From Planctomycetota bacterium (lineage in GTDB: Bacteria; Planctomycetota; UBA1135; GCA-002686595), in contig JAJDEU010000021.1 in NCBI GenBank assembly GCA_029259635.1, forward strand, positions 1-64,000: a stretch of 64,000 nucleotides of DNA, given 5' to 3'. Of the stretch, positions 1-8,675 are shown piece after piece (within the stretch, counting starts at the first letter, position 1; each line of letters starts with the position of its first letter). A program made the translations under genes and the position numbers. Below the pieces are notes generated by a model. It had not been told where the DNA came from and made no database searches. It worked only from the letters and a program-made list of their open reading frames with translations.

Positions 1-210
1 CCGGCGACCCGCGCTGATCTGACATCCATCGGCCGGTCAGCAAGAATTCGCGATGCGGTTATCCTCGTGCACCATGCAGGCGGGGTGTTCTCGTCCATTG
101 CGTTTCGTCGCTCCTTTGAAGTATCCATGCCAACCCTGAAATGTTCGCTTCGCAACTGCGGAACTCTGCGGCCTGCGACGAGGGTCGCGAATTCGCACGA
201 ACCGGTGGGT
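1..210. other. Left-edge stretch upstream of the CHAT gene
   Basis: No gene or RNA is recognised here. The reading frame of the following gene is open from about position 67, and an ATG at 127 is possible. The hydrophobic signal-like segment begins only at the ATG at 211, so this stretch is treated as leader or promoter DNA. Confidence 0.4.
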
Positions 211-3200
211 ATGTCTCTGACGTTGGCGCTGCTCACACTCGCAGTTCTGCTACCCGGCTCCATGCACGCGATGTTTCTGCAGGACTCGCTGCGGCAAGCT
301 TCCGATACGGCACTTGAGCCGACTGAGCAGGAGAACGCTAATCGTGCCGAGCGCGCTACTCCTTTCGCTCTCCTCGAATTGCCAGCCGACTTGCGCCGCT
401 GGTTGGATGAGGTCGAAGCGCTGAACGAGCCCGGCGACTTGGAGGGTGCGGAACAACACTTGTCGGGCTTGATAGCGAGCGATACCTACGCCGGTTTACT
501 CTCCGGCGCTGACGCCACCGCGCTTGCCGGGCTCGCCGCGATTATCGCCGTCGCAGAAGACTTGAGCCTTCTTGAGATTGAAGGTGTCGTTCGCGAGGAG
601 CAGGTTCGACGACTGTCGGCCACTCTCGATGTTGATCACCCCGACTTGCTTAGCGCGATGGGTAGCTTGGCCGCGACTCGTTACGGTCTGGGCGATCTTG
701 CGGGTACGCGGGAGTTAGAAGAGCAGGTGCACGCGGCGCGGGAGCGCCTGCTGCCTCCCGATCACCCGGACTTGCTCATGGCCAAGGAGGACTTGGCCTT
801 GACGCGCTACGATCTGGGCGATCTTGCGGGAGCTCTTGAGCTCTATGAGTACGTGCATGAAGCGCGAGAGCGGCTGCAGTCTCCTGATCACCCGGACTTG
901 CTCGTCGTCAAGCAGAACCTGGCCGCGACGCGCTCCGCTCTGGGCGATGTTGCGGGTGGACTTGAGTTGGAGGAGTATGTGCACGCGGCGCGTGAACGCT
1001 TGTTGCCTCCCGATCATCCGGACTTGCTCGTCGCGAAACAGAACCTTGCCCTGTCGCGTTACGAGCTGGGCGATTTCACGGGCACTCTGGAACTTGAGGA
1101 GCAGGTGCACGCGGCATACGCGCGACTGTTCCCTGCTGACCACCCGGATTTACTCCGCGCCAAGAAAGAGCTGGCTCTAACGCGCGCCAAGCTGGGGGAT
1201 GTTGCCGGCGCTCTGGAGCTAGAGGAGCAATTGCACGCGGCTCGGGAACGACAGCTGTCCCCCGACCACCCGGATTTGCTCAACGCCAAAATGAACTTGG
1301 CCGTGAAGCGCGCTCAGTCCGGCGATCTCGCAGGCGCTTTGGAGCTCTTCGAGCTGGTACACACGGCGCACCAGCGACTTCTACCTCCCGACCACCCGGA
1401 TTTACTCAACGCCAAAATGAACCTAGCTGCGACGCGCGGCGGTCTTGGCAATATTGCGGGAGCATGGGAGCTGGAGGAACACGTGGTCGCCGCTCGCAAA
1501 CGATTGCTGCCCCCCGATCACCCCGACTTGCTGCGCGCTACCGGGAACTTGGCTATTACCCGCGGCCGGCTGGGGGATCTTGGAGGTGCTCGGGAACTAG
1601 AGGAGCAGGTGCATGAGGCGTGGGAACGTCTGCTGCCATCCGATCACCCCGACTTGCTCTCCGCGAAGGAAAACCTGGCGGTGACGCGCGGAAGGCTTGG
1701 GGATCTAGCGGGCGCTCTGGAGCTGGAGGAGCAGGTGTTCTCCGCGCGGGAGCGCCTACTTCCCCCCGATCACCCCGACTTGCTGAGGTCGAAACAGAAC
1801 CTGGCCGTGACGCGCTCCGAACGAGGCGACTTTGCAGGTGCTTTGGAGTTAGAGGAGCAGGTTCACGAGGCACGGATGCGTCTGCTGCCCTCCGATCACC
1901 TCGACCTGCTGGCCGCCAAACAGAACCTGGCCGGGACGCGCAGCAAGCTGGAGGATTTTAAGGGCGCTCTGGAGTTATCCGAGCAGGTCCACTCGGCGCT
2001 GGAGCGCCTACTGCCTCCGGATCACTCCGACTTGCTCGAGTCCATGCAGAGCCTGGCCGCGACACGGTCCGAGTTGGGCGATATTGCGGGTGCTTTGGAG
2101 TTATTCGAGCGAGTGCTCGCGGCGCGCGAACGCCTACTGCCTCCCGATCACCCGGATTTACTGCGCTCCAGGGTAAACCTGGCCCTATCGCGCGCCGAAT
2201 TGAGCGATTTCGCGGGTGCTCTAGAACTCGTGAAGACGACTCTTGAGGGCCAGAACATCGTCGCGCGGGCACTCCGCGGAGAAGCTCCTCGCGAAGCGCG
2301 TGCAGCGGCCGAAATCGAGCTTCACCAGCTAGCGAAATGCTTGTTCGTTAGTGAATCCGGGAGATCGAAAAAGACTTTGAGCGGTCCGCTGACCGTCGAG
2401 TCGATGCTCTTCGCGACGCTCGAGAGTCTGCGTTCGGTTTCCATTGGCTCGCCCGCGGTGATGAGTGCTGCGACCAAGCGTCCGGAGCTTGAGCGATTGC
2501 TCGCAGAACGCCGGCGCGTTCGCGGAGCGCTTGGCGACCTGCAACTCGGGGCTCCCACCGACGCGGAGGACTCCGAGGTAAATGCTTGGCGGAGTGAACT
2601 CGTAAAATTGTCGGAGGAGCGCGACTCTATTGAGCGAGATGTGCGACGCGGGCTGGGCGAGCTTGGGTTTGAAGAGGCTATGCCGACCGCGCCCGCCGTT
2701 GCAGCCGGACTTGGTGCAAACGCGCTTTTGGTCGACTTCTTTCGTTATGAGCGGATCGGATCCGTGGATCCGGAGAACGAGCAGAGGGCTCCCATCGTGG
2801 ATTCACTGCTGGCGTTCGTGGTCACTCCAGCGAGCGATGTTTATCGGGTCGAACTTGGCGCGAGCGCTGATGTTGAGCAGTTGGTCGCCGAGTGGAACGG
2901 GCGCATTGGCAGGTCTGTTGGGCGCGGGGTTGGAGTTGTCGAAGAAGGTCGAAGTGATGCGGAAGTTGCTATGCGGCTGCGCGAGCGCCTGCTCGATCCG
3001 TGTTTGGCCGTCGTCGGTGGTGAACTTCCCGAGCAACTGCACGTCATCCTCGACGATTTTTTGTACTTGCTGCCATTCGACGCGCTGATTTGGAAGAACG
3101 GTAAGCGACTGGGCGAAGTGTGCGAGGTGCGAAGTGAGGTGACGGCGCAACGGTTGACCACGAACGCTGGACCCTACTCCGGCAACGGGAAACTACTCGC

Positions 3201-3999
3201 ATTGGGAGGTGTCGACTTCAGCGCCAAGGACGTCGAGGTGCCGCAAGGACTGTTGGCCAGCGCGACGCCGCCGATGGGCGATTCGTATCGCTCGAATTCG
3301 AGTCGGCCTGGTGACTTTGGCGGGCTGGGTCACTCTCGCATCGAAATCGAGGCGCTTGAGTCGATGTTCGAGGACATGATGGAAGGAGGGAGCGTCGTCT
3401 TGACCGGCGCGAAGGCGTCGAAAACTGCGCTCTTCGAAGGCGCGGCGTCGGCGCGGTATCTGCACCTCGCGACGCACGGTTGGTTTGCGCCGGAGACTTT
3501 TGCGTCGACGCGCGACCGTCAGGCGGAGCGGGGTGGCGCTCTTTTATCGAGTATTCGTCGCGCTGAAGAAACGGTTCGCGGCTACGCGCCAGAGACTTTG
3601 TGCGGATTGGCATTGGCCGGGGCGAACGAAGGGCTCAACTCGATCGGCAAGGTACCGGGAATCATCACGGCCGAAGAATTGAGTGCGCTGGACCTCGGCA
3701 ATTGCGAACTCGCGGTACTCTCGGCCTGCGAAACGAACGTTGGAATTCGGCGCGCGGGTCAAGGGATTCAGTCGCTGCAGACCGCGCTGCACGCTGCGGG
3801 CGTGCGCACGGCGATCACGACACTGTGGCGCGTTGACGATGGGGCGGCGCGACGGTTGATGGAGCTCTTCTACACGAAGCTCTGGCGAGACGAAATGCCG
3901 AAGGCGAAGGCGCTGTGGCAAGCGAAGATGGAGATGCGCGCGGAGGGCTTCGCGGTGAAGGACTGGGCGGGTTGGGTGATGACGGGCGATCCGCGCTAG
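211..3999 (+). CDS. Secreted CHAT-domain protein with 13 TPR-like repeats
   Basis: This 1262-residue protein (from the ATG at 211) has an N-terminal hydrophobic signal segment (MSLTLALLTLAVLLPGS). A tandem array of about 13 repeats of 42 residues follows, each built around PDHPDLL..K.NLA.TR..LGD.AGALELEEQVH.ARERLL, which is the TPR_10/Kinesin-light-chain type. The C-terminal third is a CHAT domain, a caspase-like cysteine peptidase fold. The His lies in LATHGW (about residue 1089) and the Cys in LSACET (about residue 1173), so both members of the catalytic dyad are present. CHAT proteins with TPR arrays are thought to cleave partners recognised by the repeats; the target is unknown here. The gene appears monocistronic and faces the next gene convergently. 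The start is uncertain: ATG 127 or 67 would add 28 or 48 residues ahead of the signal segment. Confidence 0.85.
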   Translation: MSLTLALLTLAVLLPGSMHAMFLQDSLRQASDTALEPTEQENANRAERATPFALLELPADLRRWLDEVEALNEPGDLEGAEQHLSGLIASDTYAGLLSGADATALAGLAAIIAVAEDLSLLEIEGVVREEQVRRLSATLDVDHPDLLSAMGSLAATRYGLGDLAGTRELEEQVHAARERLLPPDHPDLLMAKEDLALTRYDLGDLAGALELYEYVHEARERLQSPDHPDLLVVKQNLAATRSALGDVAGGLELEEYVHAARERLLPPDHPDLLVAKQNLALSRYELGDFTGTLELEEQVHAAYARLFPADHPDLLRAKKELALTRAKLGDVAGALELEEQLHAARERQLSPDHPDLLNAKMNLAVKRAQSGDLAGALELFELVHTAHQRLLPPDHPDLLNAKMNLAATRGGLGNIAGAWELEEHVVAARKRLLPPDHPDLLRATGNLAITRGRLGDLGGARELEEQVHEAWERLLPSDHPDLLSAKENLAVTRGRLGDLAGALELEEQVFSARERLLPPDHPDLLRSKQNLAVTRSERGDFAGALELEEQVHEARMRLLPSDHLDLLAAKQNLAGTRSKLEDFKGALELSEQVHSALERLLPPDHSDLLESMQSLAATRSELGDIAGALELFERVLAARERLLPPDHPDLLRSRVNLALSRAELSDFAGALELVKTTLEGQNIVARALRGEAPREARAAAEIELHQLAKCLFVSESGRSKKTLSGPLTVESMLFATLESLRSVSIGSPAVMSAATKRPELERLLAERRRVRGALGDLQLGAPTDAEDSEVNAWRSELVKLSEERDSIERDVRRGLGELGFEEAMPTAPAVAAGLGANALLVDFFRYERIGSVDPENEQRAPIVDSLLAFVVTPASDVYRVELGASADVEQLVAEWNGRIGRSVGRGVGVVEEGRSDAEVAMRLRERLLDPCLAVVGGELPEQLHVILDDFLYLLPFDALIWKNGKRLGEVCEVRSEVTAQRLTTNAGPYSGNGKLLALGGVDFSAKDVEVPQGLLASATPPMGDSYRSNSSRPGDFGGLGHSRIEIEALESMFEDMMEGGSVVLTGAKASKTALFEGAASARYLHLATHGWFAPETFASTRDRQAERGGALLSSIRRAEETVRGYAPETLCGLALAGANEGLNSIGKVPGIITAEELSALDLGNCELAVLSACETNVGIRRAGQGIQSLQTALHAAGVRTAITTLWRVDDGAARRLMELFYTKLWRDEMPKAKALWQAKMEMRAEGFAVKDWAGWVMTGDPR
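631..2253 (+). repeat. 13 tandem 126-bp units encoding TPR-like repeats
   Basis: Units begin at 631, 757, 883, 1009, 1135, 1261, 1387, 1513, 1639, 1765, 1891, 2017 and 2143; the last is partial. Each starts with a codon pair for (P/S/A/V)DH followed by PDLL. The spacing is exactly 126 bp throughout with no indels, and several units are near-identical at DNA level, which suggests expansion by unequal recombination. Confidence 0.9.
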
Positions 4000-4038
4000 C
4001 GCACTTTCGAGAGCTCGGAGCGGCGCGGCCGCCTCGCG

Positions 4039-5262
4039 CTACTTCGCCGCCGTTAAGACTTCCTCGTCGGTCAAGAGATGCGGCGTGCTCTTGGCCAGGT
4101 CGAGCACTTTTTGGACGCGCTCATCGGTCGCCTCGACGCCGTGCTTCTTGAGGACCCAGGTGACGTTGGAGCGACCGCTCATCGGGCCGACCTTGATGGT
4201 TTGCTCGCGGCCAAAGATGTCGGCGGGGACGCCGGAGTAGACGCGGTTGGCGAGCCACTCATCGTCCATATTGAAGGCTTTGATGACGGCCGAAGCGTGC
4301 ACGCCGGTTCCGGTCTCGAAGGCGTCGGAGCCGAAGACGGGGTAGTTGTGCGGAATCGTGAGGCCGATGGCGTCGGCGGCTTTTTGGCAATACTCGGCCA
4401 ACCGAGTCATGTCGCGCGTCACGGCGCCGGAAAGCTTGAAGTTGACGAGTAGGAGGTCCATCTCCGTGTTGCCCGCTCGCTCGCCAACGCCGAGTGCGGT
4501 GGCGTGCAGGCGGGTCGCTCCCGCGCGATAAGCGGTGAGGGTATTGATCAAGCCGAGGTTGCGATCGCGGTGGCCGTGCCAGTCAATGCCGACATCCGCG
4601 CCCAACTCTTCGACCAAGTCTTTGACGAAGCCGACCAGCGAAGCGACGCCTTCGGGCGTCGCGTGGCCGCAGGTGTCGCAGATGCAGATGCGCTGGGCGC
4701 CGGCTTCGATCGCGGTGGTGTAGAGCGCTCGAACGTCGTCGGGGTGCGCGCGGGTCGTGTCCTCGGTGACGAACATGCAGGGCAGGTCGTTCTTGGCGCA
4801 GAACTCGACGGCGTCGCGCGAGAGCTTGATCATGTTCTCCATATCCCAGCCCTCGGCGAAGCGGCGGATCGGGCTGGAGCCGATGAAGGCGCAGACCTCG
4901 ATCGGTTGACCGGTCTTTTGCACGAGGTCGACGACCGGCTCGATGTCGCCGATCATGGTGCGGCAGGCGACGTTGGGCGTGATCGTGAGGTCTGCCATCT
5001 CGCGCACGAGGGTCTCGATGTGCTGGCGCGCGCGCTCGCCCGCGCCGGGCAAGCCAATGTTGGCGGTATGGATGCCGAGATCATCCATGAGGTGGATCAG
5101 CTCGATCTTTTTATCGAGCTCGGGGTCGCGAGCCGAGGGACTCTGCAGACCGTCGCGCAGGGTCTCGTCGTCGAACATGACCTCGCGGCCGCGGGTCCAC
5201 GAGCCGTCGGATTGCTTTCCGTTCCAGTCGTAAATCAGGTCGTCGTGGGCGGCGTCGGTCAT
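4039..5262 (-). CDS. 2-isopropylmalate synthase-like DRE-TIM enzyme, no regulatory domain
   Basis: This 407-residue protein belongs to the HMGL-like/DRE-TIM metallolyase superfamily, which condenses acetyl-CoA with a 2-oxo acid. Visible family signatures are the DDETLRDGLQSP start of the barrel, CDTCGHATPEG, the metal-binding WHGHRD and the GVGERAGNTEMD loop. The C-terminal stretch (TGVHASAVIKAF, then VGPMSGRSNVTW) resembles the linker subdomain of LeuA. The protein ends there and lacks the allosteric LeuA dimer domain of standard 2-isopropylmalate synthase (about 500 residues), so feedback control by leucine is not expected. The substrate could be 2-oxoisovalerate, 2-oxoglutarate (homocitrate synthase) or another 2-oxo acid. 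It is transcribed divergently from aspartate kinase. Confidence 0.75.
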   Translation of the reverse strand: MTDAAHDDLIYDWNGKQSDGSWTRGREVMFDDETLRDGLQSPSARDPELDKKIELIHLMDDLGIHTANIGLPGAGERARQHIETLVREMADLTITPNVACRTMIGDIEPVVDLVQKTGQPIEVCAFIGSSPIRRFAEGWDMENMIKLSRDAVEFCAKNDLPCMFVTEDTTRAHPDDVRALYTTAIEAGAQRICICDTCGHATPEGVASLVGFVKDLVEELGADVGIDWHGHRDRNLGLINTLTAYRAGATRLHATALGVGERAGNTEMDLLLVNFKLSGAVTRDMTRLAEYCQKAADAIGLTIPHNYPVFGSDAFETGTGVHASAVIKAFNMDDEWLANRVYSGVPADIFGREQTIKVGPMSGRSNVTWVLKKHGVEATDERVQKVLDLAKSTPHLLTDEEVLTAAK

Positions 5263-5604
5263 TGGAGAGAGCGCGGGAGTGCGTGGGTGATGGCGGTGAG
5301 CGGTGGAGTAAAACCAGATCGCTCTGCCGTGTTGGGCGTGGTTCGCGGGAGGCCTTCGAAAGGCACCGATGAACCGCCAGTCGGGGGATAAAGCGGCGTC
5401 GGTGCCGCTTTCGTGATCGTTGAATTGTCGCTCGCCCGTCGATCTTCCGGTAGTTCCGGATCGACTGCGGAGTGAGCATCGAGCCTCGGATTGTAGCGGA
5501 TTGAACCGCCGCGATGGGCCCGATCAAAGACGTATGTGGGGGCTTTGAGTGTGCTCAGGTGGCCCTATAGTGTGGTTCTCAGAGCCGCTCGCTCGACCAC
5601 CTTG
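5263..5604. promoter_or_regulatory. Divergent intergenic region with a candidate sigma70 promoter
   Basis: This 342-bp gap lies between the divergent IPMS-like and aspartate kinase genes. On the plus strand, TTGAGT at 5545-5550 and TATAGT at 5566-5571 (15-bp spacing, or 16 from TTTGAG) could form a promoter for the kinase. No riboswitch-like fold was recognised. Confidence 0.3.
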
Positions 5605-6891
5605 ATGCCCACCACTCAGCCACCGTTCCGCGTTCTCAAGTTTGGAGGAGCCGCACTAGCCGATGGGAATTCCATTCGACGGGCATGCGGAATCGTTCGC
5701 GACCACGGAGGGCCGCGCCCAGTCGTCATTGTCAGTGCTCTTCAAGGGGTGACGGCGGCACTGGAAGAGCTGGCTCTGGGCCGCACGGGGATGCGCTCGC
5801 TGCGCATTCGGCATCGGTCGTTGCTGCATCAACTGGAGCTCTCGAGCGAACTTCTCGATTCCTTCTTTCGCGAGCTCGCGGGCTTGTTGGCGACTTTGCG
5901 GGAGAGTAGCGAGATCGATCGGGGGAGCCGCGATCACCTGCTGTCGTTTGGGGAGCGCATGAGCGCTCGGATTGTCGCGGGCGCGCTGCGAGCGAAGGGC
6001 ATTCCCGCGTGTCCGGTCGACGCCCACGATTTGGGAATGGTGACCGCGATGTCGAATGGCGAGGCGCATCTCTTTCCTTCGGCGGAGGCGAAGATTCGCG
6101 CGGCAATTCATGAGGTGCCCGGGATTCCGGTTGTGACCGGATTTCTAGCAGCGGACGAGCACGGCAATTTAACCACCCTCGGTCGTAACGGATCGGATCT
6201 GACGGCGCTGTTTATCGGCGAAGCGGTTGCGGCCGAGGAGGTTCAACTGTGGAAGTGCGTGGCGGGAATTCAAACCGCCGATCCGCGGTTGGTGCCGGAT
6301 GCGGAGACGATCCCGGAGATCGGCTATGACGAGGCGATTGAGATCGCGCTACGCGGTGCACGGGTGATTCACAAGGGAGCGGTGCTGGCGGCGCGGCGAG
6401 CAAAGCTTGCGGTTTCGCTGCGCGATGTACGCAATCCGAGTTCGTCGGGAACACGCCTGGTGAACGAGTCGCGCGCGGATTGCCCGCTCGTTCTTGTGCA
6501 CCGCGACGATGTGTTGCTCGCGAGCTTGGAGGTCGGCGATGCGGGTGAGCTCGAAAGGCTAGAGGAGGAACTCGCAGGCCTGGACGAGTTCTCTCACGTC
6601 GCTGGTAACGAGGAGAACCGCGCTGTGGTCGTCGCCTCCGATACCGCGGAGACCCGCGAAGCGCTTCGAGCGCACGGAGCGGAGGTGTCTTGCGAGCTCG
6701 CGTCGATCACAGTTGTCGGCCCCACCGCGAAAACCGACCGGGACCTCCACGCTCGTATTCAGAATCATTTGCGCACAGCGGGGATCGAGCCCCGTGCCCT
6801 GGCCGAGACGGTCCTCGTCCCGAGCGCGACTCTGCGAGAGTCGCTCATCGCACTGCGCGAAGGTGTAATACCGAACCCGGTTCAGGTCTAA
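5605..6891 (+). CDS. lysC: Aspartate kinase
   Basis: Aspartokinase phosphorylates aspartate, the entry step to lysine, threonine and methionine. The protein (428 residues from the ATG at 5605) opens with FRVLKFGGAALAD, the amino acid kinase KFGG signature. It also carries LSFGERMSARI in the kinase core and TTLGRNGSDLTA, the substrate and nucleotide-binding loop. The C-terminal about 120 residues are divergent and look like paired ACT regulatory domains (VVVASDTAETREALRAHGAE, then SITVVGPTAKTD). The frame is open 23 codons further upstream, but the KFGG motif sits eleven residues after the chosen ATG, as in the family. Some homologues of this length are named lysC, others ask or thrA; the isoform cannot be told. 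Confidence 0.85.
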   Translation: MPTTQPPFRVLKFGGAALADGNSIRRACGIVRDHGGPRPVVIVSALQGVTAALEELALGRTGMRSLRIRHRSLLHQLELSSELLDSFFRELAGLLATLRESSEIDRGSRDHLLSFGERMSARIVAGALRAKGIPACPVDAHDLGMVTAMSNGEAHLFPSAEAKIRAAIHEVPGIPVVTGFLAADEHGNLTTLGRNGSDLTALFIGEAVAAEEVQLWKCVAGIQTADPRLVPDAETIPEIGYDEAIEIALRGARVIHKGAVLAARRAKLAVSLRDVRNPSSSGTRLVNESRADCPLVLVHRDDVLLASLEVGDAGELERLEEELAGLDEFSHVAGNEENRAVVVASDTAETREALRAHGAEVSCELASITVVGPTAKTDRDLHARIQNHLRTAGIEPRALAETVLVPSATLRESLIALREGVIPNPVQV

Positions 6892-6918
6892 ACCTTCGCG
6901 AGAGTCAGAGCGGCGCGC

Positions 6919-7641
6919 TTACGGCTTCGCAGCCCGGACTTCGAGGTCGTCGAAGCACGTTGTCGCGTCGGCTTTCGTCCAGAGCCCGACCGCTCCGTTC
7001 GCCTTCAGTTGCGCATCGTCGGCGTGCAAGAGCTCTTCGCCGTTGAACCAGCATGTGATGGAAGAGCCGATCTGGCGCACTCGAATCGTCTGCCAGGCGT
7101 GGACGTCGGCTTGCACCTCCGCGCTATCGAGCTGTTGCCGCACGCCATCGACGACCGAGTAAACACGAAAGTTGTGTTCGAGCGGATTCCAGCGCGCGGT
7201 GTAGTAATTGGCCGAGTTCGAGATTCGCCAAGCAGGGCCGCCACCTTGATCCTCGACACCGCCTACAGCGCGAACGGCCACCGAAACGTCGATATCCGCG
7301 AGCGACAGCGCCGAGTTCCAGAGGAGGTTGTACTGCTGGCCGGTGTGCTCGCGTGTGTCGAGCAGAGCCAGGGAAGCTGGCGGAGAGGGCGACGAGTTGT
7401 CGACTCGAATACTCCAACCGGCGTGATCGCTCTCACCGGTTGCGTTCGTGGTTCCCACGATCCAGCCGGGAGGCGGTCCACCCGAAGGCTCGTTGAATGC
7501 GAACGTTGGCGTGGAGGCCGCGCGCTCGTCGACGCTTTTGGCAACACCCTCGTCCTGCGGGCCCGACGAACCGCACCCCGAGTTTCCGGCGATAACGGCA
7601 ATCGCAAGCAGCGACATTGCAAGGCGTGATGAGTGAAGCAC
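6919..7641 (-). CDS. Small secreted lipoprotein with a jellyroll (DUF1080-like) fold
   Basis: This lipoprotein of about 240 residues has the lipobox IAGNSGC. The mature part resembles concanavalin/LamG-like secreted domains of the DUF1080 type, with alternating aromatic beta-strands such as GGGPAWRISNSANYYTARW and SITCWFNGEELLH. It ends with a strand (CFDDLEVRA) typical of these folds. Such domains bind or cleave carbohydrate, but no catalytic residues are claimed here. The GTG at 7641 is preferred because it gives a signal peptide with an arginine (MLHSSRLAMSLL). The ATG at 7617 is the alternative and would leave an uncharged, very short n-region. It lies between aspartate kinase (convergent) and the RpiR regulator (same strand, 52 bp upstream). 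Confidence 0.65.
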   Translation of the reverse strand: MLHSSRLAMSLLAIAVIAGNSGCGSSGPQDEGVAKSVDERAASTPTFAFNEPSGGPPPGWIVGTTNATGESDHAGWSIRVDNSSPSPPASLALLDTREHTGQQYNLLWNSALSLADIDVSVAVRAVGGVEDQGGGPAWRISNSANYYTARWNPLEHNFRVYSVVDGVRQQLDSAEVQADVHAWQTIRVRQIGSSITCWFNGEELLHADDAQLKANGAVGLWTKADATTCFDDLEVRAAKP

Positions 7642-7693
7642 GGCTCTGTTATACGCCAATCTCTCCGCGAAGGTGAAAGGCGCAGTCAGGTGG

Positions 7694-8527
7694 TCAGGAG
7701 AGAAACGTATCGGTGGCTTCCCAGAGCGCTTCGGTTCGGTCGATTCGTGCTCGGGCTTGGTCGCGGAGTTGAGTCGCGACGTACGCCACGATGAGTTCGG
7801 CGACGGCGACGGCGGGGACGGAGCTGTCGAAGGGGCCGATCGCGGGGATCTTGAGTTCGCACCACTTGTCGGTGAGGGCGGCGAGCGGGGACAGCGGGCC
7901 GTCGGTGATCGCGACGATCTGCACACCGAAGTCGGCGAGGCTCTGCGCGGCGGTGATCGAGTGTTGGCGGTAGCGCGCGAAGTCGAAGACCACGGCGGCA
8001 TCTTCCGGAGTCGCGCTGCTGAGCACGCGCCCCTTCGAGTGCTCTTCGACCAGGTGAACGTCCGGGCGGATGATGGTGAGTCCACTCAGGAGCGCGTGGG
8101 CTCCGGCGCGCGAGGTCTCTCCGGTGATGATCCAGACGTTCTTCGCGCTCACGATCGGCGCGGCAAAATCGGCGAGTTTGTCCTCGTCGAAGGCGGCAAA
8201 GACACTGGCGAGCCCGGCCTCGAGCGCGCTCAGCGACGGAGCCAGCGACGTGTTCTCCTGGCGGATGCGCTCGCTCGGACGGGAGAGCTGCTCGGAGAAT
8301 CCGTCGCGGACTTGTTCCTGCAGGTCGGTGTAGCCCTCGAAGCCGAGCTTGGTGGCGAAGCGGACGATCGAGGGTCGGCTGGTGCCCACGCGGTCGGCCA
8401 GATCGGAGACTCGGCCGAAGGCCAAGAGGGTCGGATCGGCGAGTACAGCCTTGGCGATGCGGCGCTCCGTGGGGGTCAGGCGCTCTCCGGCCGCGGCGAT
8501 TAGGTTGGAAATGGTCATTTCTGGCAC
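7694..8527 (-). CDS. MurR/RpiR family transcriptional regulator
   Basis: This 277-residue regulator has an N-terminal helix-turn-helix of the RpiR type: LTPTERRIAKAVLADP, then VSDLADRVGTSRPSIVRFATKLGFEGY in shorter pieces. It is followed by a SIS (sugar isomerase) domain of about 130 residues that normally binds a phosphosugar or other small effector. In the SIS domain IITGETSRAGAHALLSGLT and the AVVFDFARYRQHSI strand are visible. The gene diverges from the aminomutase operon across 148 bp and is the natural candidate to control it. RpiR proteins usually sense sugar phosphates, so control of an amino acid operon would be less typical. The ATG at 8518 is an alternative start. Confidence 0.85.
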   Translation of the reverse strand: MPEMTISNLIAAAGERLTPTERRIAKAVLADPTLLAFGRVSDLADRVGTSRPSIVRFATKLGFEGYTDLQEQVRDGFSEQLSRPSERIRQENTSLAPSLSALEAGLASVFAAFDEDKLADFAAPIVSAKNVWIITGETSRAGAHALLSGLTIIRPDVHLVEEHSKGRVLSSATPEDAAVVFDFARYRQHSITAAQSLADFGVQIVAITDGPLSPLAALTDKWCELKIPAIGPFDSSVPAVAVAELIVAYVATQLRDQARARIDRTEALWEATDTFLS

Positions 8528-8675
8528 GATTCTGTGCGCAACGTTACACTGCGATCGCTATTATGTCCATCTAGTTACAGGCCGATCCGGCCATGAACAA
8601 CGCGTGGAGTCCGCGCCCTATCGGCATTCGCCCACTCACCCCCGGCGCGCTCCACAGACTCGAGGTCCCGCAATC
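8528..8675. promoter_or_regulatory. Divergent promoter/operator region, RpiR-type regulator versus aminomutase operon
   Basis: This is a short, locally AT-richer segment between divergent genes. It contains the 8-bp palindrome GCGATCGC at 8551-8558, flanked by two direct GTTACA copies at 8543-8548 and 8574-8579, and a GCAC/GTGC inverted repeat at 8524-8537. One of these could be the operator of the divergent regulator. No promoter hexamers with good spacing were identified. Confidence 0.35.
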
